Origin: Bog-756 sp035531955
GTDB lineage: Bacteria; Actinomycetota; Acidimicrobiia; Acidimicrobiales; RAAP-2
Assembly: GCA_035531955.1 (NCBI GenBank)
Contig: DATKRZ010000102.1
Span: 1 to 9,774 of the forward strand
Direction: 5' to 3'
DNA: 9,774 bases
The notes under the pieces are model-generated. The model was not told the origin of the DNA and ran no database searches. It saw only the letters and a program-made list of their open reading frames with translations. Position numbers and translations under genes: made by a program. Shown here in pieces: positions 6,523 through 9,774 of the stretch; within the stretch, counting starts at the first letter, position 1; each line of letters starts with the position of its first letter.

Positions 6523-7437
6523 TCACGTCCGGATGCCCGGGGCCCGGCTCCCGAAGATGTCGATGGCCATCAACGCCCCCAGCTTCTCGGCGTCCCAGCG
6601 CTTCTCGCCACTGGAGATGGTGGCGGCTTCGTGCCAGCCCTTCATATGGAAGATCTTGTCGTGGATGACCCGGAACACCTGACCGGTGACGTACTGGGCC
6701 TCGTCGCTGGCCAGCCAGGCCACCAGGGGCGAGCTGCCGGCCGGATCCATGGGATGGTACTGGTCCTCGGTCAGCTCGTCGGGCTCGAAGGGGTCGCCCT
6801 TGCCGCCGATGGTGGCCGTCAGCCGGGTCAACCCGGCGGGGCCGATGGCGTTGACGGTGACCCCGATGCTGGCCAGCTCGAGGCTGGTGGTCTGGGTCAG
6901 GCCCACGATGCCCGCCTTGGCGGTGGCGTAGTTGCTCTGACCGAAATTCCCCTGCAGACCGGCACCGGAGGTGGTGTTGATGATGCGGCCGCGGACCGCC
7001 TCTCCGGCCTTGGCCCGCTCCCGCCAGTGGATGGCGGCGAAGTGGGACAGCAGCCAGGTGCCGCGGACGTGTACCCGCATGACGACGTCGAAGTCCTCGG
7101 GCGACATGTTCCAGATGGCCCGGTCGCGGCCGATGCCGGCGTTGTTGACCAGCACGTCGAGCCGACCGAAGGTGTCGACGGCCTGGTCGACCAGTGCTTT
7201 GGTGGCCGCCTCATCGCCGACATCGCCGTAGTTGGCGACTGCGGTACCGCCTTCCTTCTCGATGAGATCCACGGTGAGGTCGGCGTCATTTCCGCGTCCC
7301 GTCCCGTCGACCGCGGCGCCGACGTCGTTGACGATCACAGTGGCCCCACGACGGCCCAACTCGAGGGCGTGGCCCCGGCCGATCCCGTGACCGGCGCCGG
7401 TCACGATGGCCACCTTTCCTGCCAGGAACTGCTGCAT
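6523..7437 (-). CDS. SDR-family NAD(P) dehydrogenase, multifunctional-enzyme-2-like
   Basis: 304 residues, longer than a minimal SDR (about 250). Cofactor loop TGAGHGIG at 13-20, ND at 37-38, NNAG at 98-101, and the catalytic S157, Y170 and K174 (SGAGLQGNFGQSNYATAK). The usual asparagine of the helix-4 site is replaced in RVHVRG (H123), which is also seen in peroxisomal MFE-2-type hydroxyacyl-CoA dehydrogenases. The NNAGIGRDRAIWNMSPEDFD segment and the C-terminal extension also fit that group and mycobacterial SDRs of the cholesterol-ring region such as Rv3548c (resemblance from memory). Likely reaction: oxidation of a hydroxyacyl-CoA or ring hydroxyl to the ketone. AAGGAAG precedes the ATG. 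It follows maoC by 99 bases and is 4 bases upstream of the two-repeat protein gene. Confidence 0.9.
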   Translation of the reverse strand: MQQFLAGKVAIVTGAGHGIGRGHALELGRRGATVIVNDVGAAVDGTGRGNDADLTVDLIEKEGGTAVANYGDVGDEAATKALVDQAVDTFGRLDVLVNNAGIGRDRAIWNMSPEDFDVVMRVHVRGTWLLSHFAAIHWRERAKAGEAVRGRIINTTSGAGLQGNFGQSNYATAKAGIVGLTQTTSLELASIGVTVNAIGPAGLTRLTATIGGKGDPFEPDELTEDQYHPMDPAGSSPLVAWLASDEAQYVTGQVFRVIHDKIFHMKGWHEAATISSGEKRWDAEKLGALMAIDIFGSRAPGIRT

Positions 7438-7536
7438 CGAACTTCCTTTGTGCGTCGTTGGGATCCCAGGCCTCGACGAGGCGGGCGGGTCTGAGCCCGG
7501 CCAACCCTCGCCGTCGGCCCGTGGGCCGATGGGATA
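7438..7536. other. Intercistronic gap with inverted repeats
   Basis: The only sizeable gap within the catabolic string. It holds TCGGCCC-GT-GGGCCGA (7514-7529), a perfect 7-base stem beginning 8 bases past the maoC stop, then CCTCGACGAGG (7471-7481) and TGGGATCCCA (7459-7468). No T-tract follows the first hairpin on the minus strand, so full termination is unlikely. Attenuation, mRNA processing, or an operator and internal promoter for the SDR gene are possible. Confidence 0.5.
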
Positions 7537-8001
7537 TTACATATAAAGGGTCTGCATGGAGTAGAGCAGGGCCGGCCGCTCGGCGCCGACCACCGCGATC
7601 TCGATATCGGTGGTGACCAGGGTGCCCTTGGGTCGAGCGGTGGCCTCGACCAGCCGGCTGCGGCTGTGCACCGGGGATCCGGCCGGCACCGGGGCCACGA
7701 ACCGGAGTTTGTCGGCGCCGTAGTTGGCGGCATTGGTATGACCGGTTATCTCGATGTCGTCGTCAGGCAGAAGGTGGGGGATGAGGCTGAGGGTCAGGAA
7801 GCCATGGGCAACCGGTCCGCCGAACGTGCTCTCCTTGAGCGACCGCTCGACGTCCACATGGATCCACTGCCGGTCGCCGGTCAGCTCAGCGAATTGGTCG
7901 ATCATCTCCTGGGTCACCGTCAACTCGGGTCCCCAGTCGCCGAACTCCTCGGTCGCCGCGGCGTTGAGTGTGTCGACATCGTCGAACCGGATGGTCGTCA
8001 T
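7537..8001 (-). CDS. MaoC-family (R)-specific enoyl-CoA hydratase
   Basis: 154 residues forming a single hot-dog fold. It adds water to a trans-2-enoyl-CoA to give the (R)-3-hydroxyacyl-CoA. The hydratase-2 motif is present: TGDRQWIHVD at 41-50 with the catalytic pair D43 and H48, followed by FGGPVAHGFLTLSL (60-73). The TQEMIDQFAELTGD lead-in and NYGADKLRFVAPVPAG (93-108) match the Rv0130/HtdZ group of actinobacterial hydratases, as far as I can recall. The ATG at 8001 overlaps the ligase stop by 4 bases (ATGA), and AGGGGACAGG lies just upstream; longer readings that begin inside the ligase gene are not supported. The product could feed the SDR encoded next, although (R)-hydroxyacyl intermediates require a matching dehydrogenase, which an MFE-2-like SDR would be. 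Confidence 0.93.
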   Translation of the reverse strand: MTTIRFDDVDTLNAAATEEFGDWGPELTVTQEMIDQFAELTGDRQWIHVDVERSLKESTFGGPVAHGFLTLSLIPHLLPDDDIEITGHTNAANYGADKLRFVAPVPAGSPVHSRSRLVEATARPKGTLVTTDIEIAVVGAERPALLYSMQTLYM

Positions 8002-9623
8002 GGTCCTGTCCCCTTGTTTGTCGGGCTGCTCGGCGCCGGTTGGCTCTGGGTGCCGGCGCGGACCAACTCCTCGGCGCGGCTTCGGAGCTCGGGCTTCTGG
8101 ACCTTGCCGGTCGAGGTGGTGGGCAGGGCCTCGACCAGATGGACGTAGCGGGGGGCCTTGAAGTTGGCCATGTGCTCGCGGCACCAGGCGACGACCTCGG
8201 CCGGATCGGGCCGCTGGCCGGACCGGGGGACGACGAAGGCGGCTCCGACCTCGCCCATCCGCTCGTCCGGCGCCGCGACCACCGCCACCTGGGCGACGTC
8301 GTCCCGGCGCAGGATGATGGACTCCACCTCGGCGGCCGAGACGTTGAACCCGCCCACGATGAGGATGTCCTTCTTACGGTCCACGATGCGCAGGTAGCCG
8401 TCCTCACCCAGGTAGCCCACGTCCCCGGTGTGGAGCCAACCCCCGGCGTCAATGGCCGCGGCCGTGGCCTCCGGGGCACCGAAGTACCCGTTCATCACGT
8501 TGAACCCCCGCACCAGCACCTCACCGGGTTGGCCGGTCGGCTGGTCATTCCCGTCGTCGTCCACGATCCGGAGGGCCAGACCGTCGAGAGGGTGGCCGAC
8601 GGTGGTGGCGATCGTCTCGATGGTGTCGGACCGCTCGCAGATGGTCACGGTGCCGTGGGTCTCGGTCAGACCGTAGGCGGTGATCACCGAGTCGAGCCCG
8701 AGGTCCGACTTCATGCGGGCGATGAGCTCGGTGGGGACGACGGCCGCCCCGGTCACCGACAGGCGGAGGGAGTCGAGCGGGAACGAGGCGAAGTCCGGGT
8801 GGTTGAGGATCGACTGGAAGATCGACGGCGGACCGGGGAGGACGGTGATCCGCTCCTCGGCGACGCGGTCGACGACGGATTGGACCTCGAACATCGCGTG
8901 GGGCACCAGGGTGACCCCACGGATGAAGGCGGCCAGTACCCCCGACTTGAGGCCGGCGGTGTGGAAGAAGGGATAGACCACCAGCATGCGGTCGCCCTGC
9001 AGGAGGCCGACCCCCTTCGACCACTGGAGGTAGGTCTCCACGCTGGCACCGTGGCGGAGCACGGCGCCCTTGGGGAGACCGGTGGTCCCGGAGGTGAAGA
9101 TGATGTCGCTGGGGTCGTCAGGGTTGATGGCGGTCTCCCGGGCGGCGGCCTCCTCCGGGGTGACCTGTCCGGCCCGGTCGAGGAACGATGACCATGACGT
9201 CGATCCCGCCGGGACCGGCCCGCTCATCACCACCGTCTCGCGCACGCCGTCGAGACCCTCGAGCCCCTCGAGCAACTCGACGTAGTTGGTGCCGAGGAAG
9301 TCGGTAACCGTGAACAGCATGGTCACTTCGGCGGCGCGCAAGAGATCTGCGGCCTCCGCGCCTTTGTACCGGGTGTTGATCGGCACCAGGATGCCCCCGA
9401 CCCCGTAGACGGCGAAGGAGGCCACGATCCAGTCGAGCCCGTTCGGCGCCCAGAGGCCCACCCGGTCGCCGGGCTGGACGCGGCTGGCGATGAGCGCCCG
9501 CTCGATGACGCCGACGGTCCCAGCGATGTCGGCGAAGGTGGGCCGCGACGACCCCTCCACCACCGCCTCCAGGGTGGCGAACCGCTCGGCCGCCGTCCGG
9601 ACCAGGGAAGGGATCGTGTTCAT
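7998..9623 (-). CDS. FadD3-like acyl-CoA ligase (AMP-forming)
   Basis: 541 residues, full length. Activates a carboxylic acid with ATP to the acyl-AMP and then the CoA thioester. Motifs in order: P-loop TSGTTGLPKG (177-186), VLPGPPSIFQSILNHP (261-276), AYGLTETHG (316-324), GWLHTGD (395-401), DRKKD with R416 (415-419), and the C-terminal catalytic lysine K507 in STGKVQK. VLPGPPSIFQ, FFHTAGLKSG and RGFNVMNGY closely recall FadD3, which in Mycobacterium activates the C/D-ring remnant of cholesterol (HIP). The FadD3 group is likely, but the same substrate is not proven. The ATG at 9623 has GGAGG 3 bases upstream and overlaps the preceding stop as ATGA; reading further upstream gives arginine- and glycine-rich text unlike the family. 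It also overlaps maoC by 4 bases. The last 20 residues are a proline/serine-rich tail. Confidence 0.94.
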   Translation of the reverse strand: MNTIPSLVRTAAERFATLEAVVEGSSRPTFADIAGTVGVIERALIASRVQPGDRVGLWAPNGLDWIVASFAVYGVGGILVPINTRYKGAEAADLLRAAEVTMLFTVTDFLGTNYVELLEGLEGLDGVRETVVMSGPVPAGSTSWSSFLDRAGQVTPEEAAARETAINPDDPSDIIFTSGTTGLPKGAVLRHGASVETYLQWSKGVGLLQGDRMLVVYPFFHTAGLKSGVLAAFIRGVTLVPHAMFEVQSVVDRVAEERITVLPGPPSIFQSILNHPDFASFPLDSLRLSVTGAAVVPTELIARMKSDLGLDSVITAYGLTETHGTVTICERSDTIETIATTVGHPLDGLALRIVDDDGNDQPTGQPGEVLVRGFNVMNGYFGAPEATAAAIDAGGWLHTGDVGYLGEDGYLRIVDRKKDILIVGGFNVSAAEVESIILRRDDVAQVAVVAAPDERMGEVGAAFVVPRSGQRPDPAEVVAWCREHMANFKAPRYVHLVEALPTTSTGKVQKPELRSRAEELVRAGTQSQPAPSSPTNKGTGP

Positions 9624-9774
9624 CTTCCTCCGGCCGGCTCCACCCACCGGGCCTCGCGCTTCTCGGTGAAGGCCAGCGGCCCTTCTTCCTGGTCGGGATG
9701 GCCCCACATGCCGACCAGTTCGGTGGCCCCGGCTTTGCAGGCATCGGTGAGCCCGAGCTCCAGCGCTCCCCACA
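9620..9774 (-). CDS. Enoyl-CoA hydratase/isomerase family, C-terminal 50 residues
   Basis: Only the end of the gene is in the window; its start lies beyond the right edge. The visible tail contains ELGLTDACKAGATELVGMWG and then the EGPLAFTEKREARW segment, a common crotonase-family ending (a helix followed by EGxxAFxEKRxPxW). These enzymes hydrate enoyl-CoAs or cleave or isomerise related thioesters in an oxyanion hole that is outside the window, so the exact reaction cannot be judged. Its TGA overlaps the ligase ATG by 4 bases (ATGA), which points to translational coupling and places it as an earlier gene of the same operon. Confidence 0.82.
   Translation of the reverse strand, partial: WGALELGLTDACKAGATELVGMWGHPDQEEGPLAFTEKREARWVEPAGGR

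Noticed and set aside
7968..9191. A 407-residue open frame on the plus strand
   Set aside because: It is antisense to the ligase gene, has the same mirror-type composition, and shows no family motif.
9624..9773. A 50-residue N-terminal extension of the acyl-CoA ligase
   Set aside because: This DNA encodes the tail of the enoyl-CoA hydratase in another frame, and the ATG at 9623 has a good ribosome site and a family-like N-terminus.

Overview
The window is high-GC DNA with strong third-position GC bias. Every gene I can support lies on the minus strand. It looks like an actinobacterial chromosome: it carries the actinobacterial-type SOS box, an imuA'-imuB-dnaE2 mutasome, and a FadD3-like acyl-CoA ligase next to MaoC and SDR enzymes. 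An Acidimicrobiia-like lineage is possible, but this is only an impression and cannot be shown from the sequence.

Right to left (the direction of transcription), the first block (about 9774-4663) is a catabolic gene string. It contains the last 50 residues of an enoyl-CoA hydratase/isomerase, a FadD3-like acyl-CoA ligase, a MaoC-type (R)-enoyl-CoA hydratase, a 304-residue SDR dehydrogenase, an unrecognised two-repeat protein of probable dimeric alpha/beta-barrel type, and a zinc alcohol dehydrogenase of the aryl/benzyl-alcohol type. The first three genes are joined by 4-base ATGA overlaps. After a 99-base gap with hairpins, the last three are separated by only 4 and 26 bases. Together they could oxidise an alcohol, activate the acid to a CoA thioester and carry out beta-oxidation-type hydration and dehydrogenation. 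The substrate is not visible; a cyclic, steroid- or terpene-like compound is my inference.

A stretch of about 335 bases (4328-4662) then holds a terminator-like hairpin after the dehydrogenase gene and no convincing gene. Next to it, a perfect 18-base palindrome (4191-4208) is a very good LexA/SOS box.

The second block (4199 to the left edge) is the SOS mutagenesis cassette: imuA' (RecA-like), imuB (inactive Y-family polymerase-like adaptor) and dnaE2 (error-prone C-family polymerase, cut by the window edge after 767 residues). The three genes are tightly packed and probably form one SOS-induced transcript. The most unusual thing in the window is ImuB. It has only 362 residues and appears to lack both the fingers region and the little-finger domain, while keeping a clamp-binding-like segment and the ImuB C-terminal region.
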